64,000 bases of DNA from Nakamurella multipartita DSM 44233 (GTDB lineage Bacteria > Actinomycetota > Actinomycetes > Mycobacteriales > Nakamurellaceae): positions 5,996,299 through 6,060,298 of the forward strand of contig NC_013235.1 in NCBI RefSeq assembly GCF_000024365.1. The letters run 5' to 3'. Of the stretch, positions 63,925 through 64,000 are shown piece after piece. Within the stretch, counting starts at the first letter, position 1. Each line of letters begins with the position of its first letter. The position numbers and the translations under genes were made by a program. The notes beneath the pieces are model-generated. The model searched no databases and was not told the origin of the DNA. It saw only the letters and a program-made list of their open reading frames with translations.

Positions 63925-64000
63925 ACCGCGCCCGCTCGGCAAGATCGCGACACGCCGTCCGGCCTGTTTGCTTCCCGTTCACTCTTGTGGGAAGCCCGCG
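63925..64000. other. Edge of the probable rpmH-dnaA intergenic region
   Basis: No gene is seen. TTGTGGGAA near 63984 has only a weak likeness to a DnaA box. Confidence 0.4.

Noticed and set aside
63984..63992. TTGTGGGAA as a DnaA box at the right edge
   Set aside because: Too many mismatches to TTGTCCACA and single; the real oriC should be beyond the window.

Overview
The window is high-GC DNA with dense gene packing, many GTG starts and overlapping ATGA/GTGA stop-start junctions, typical of an actinobacterium. The gene content (ferredoxin-dependent 2-oxoglutarate oxidoreductase, MurJ fused to a pseudokinase, DUF6049, DUF5318, inositol-phosphate synthase, CwlM amidase, ParABS next to rpmH) points to the Frankineae/Nakamurella neighbourhood. 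That genus is an inference from memory; it was not searched.

The right half is the classical origin-proximal cluster. The block pcnA, NUDIX, DUF6049, murJ, trxB, trxA and cwlM is followed by parB, parA, a cluster of four parS sites, rsmG, jag, yidC, yidD, rnpA and rpmH. The last gene is transcribed leftward from a promoter near the right edge, so dnaA and the usual oriC should lie just beyond base 64000. A gene matching 2,2-dialkylglycine decarboxylase sits between parA and rsmG, and an aminotransferase/ATP-grasp ligase pair sits between the GNAT gene and parB.

The left half holds the replication and ribosomal-protein operon rpsF-ssb-rpsR-rplI and dnaB. DnaB carries an intein in its P-loop with the signature of a class 3 intein. 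A cluster of DnaA-box-like 9-mers lies just upstream of dnaB. Further right come a thiolase, a lipoprotein, an AIM24 protein, a frameshifted AlkD-like gene, a double-TetR protein, korAB, a GT87 glycosyltransferase, DUF5318, an OhrR/MarR regulator, PadR-ino1, two APC transporters and a group of small metabolic genes. leuS is preceded by a leader peptide rich in leucine codons and an intrinsic terminator, a textbook attenuator arrangement.

Mobile DNA consists of an IS30-family element (about 4331-5383) and an ISL3-family element (27457-28896) with a perfect 8-bp target duplication. I saw no rRNA genes, tRNA genes or CRISPR array. Several genes (GT87, DUF5318, a TetR gene, MFS, pcnA, NUDIX and the leuS leader peptide) have a TANNNT -10 element 6-8 nt before the start codon and no Shine-Dalgarno, which suggests leaderless transcripts.

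The most interesting signals are the class 3 DnaB intein with a repeat expansion inside its endonuclease motif, the DnaA-box cluster, the parS embedded in a 40-bp palindrome, the leuS attenuator, the FdrA-DUF1116 fusion, an SOS-like box before rsmG and a multi-hairpin leader before cwlM.
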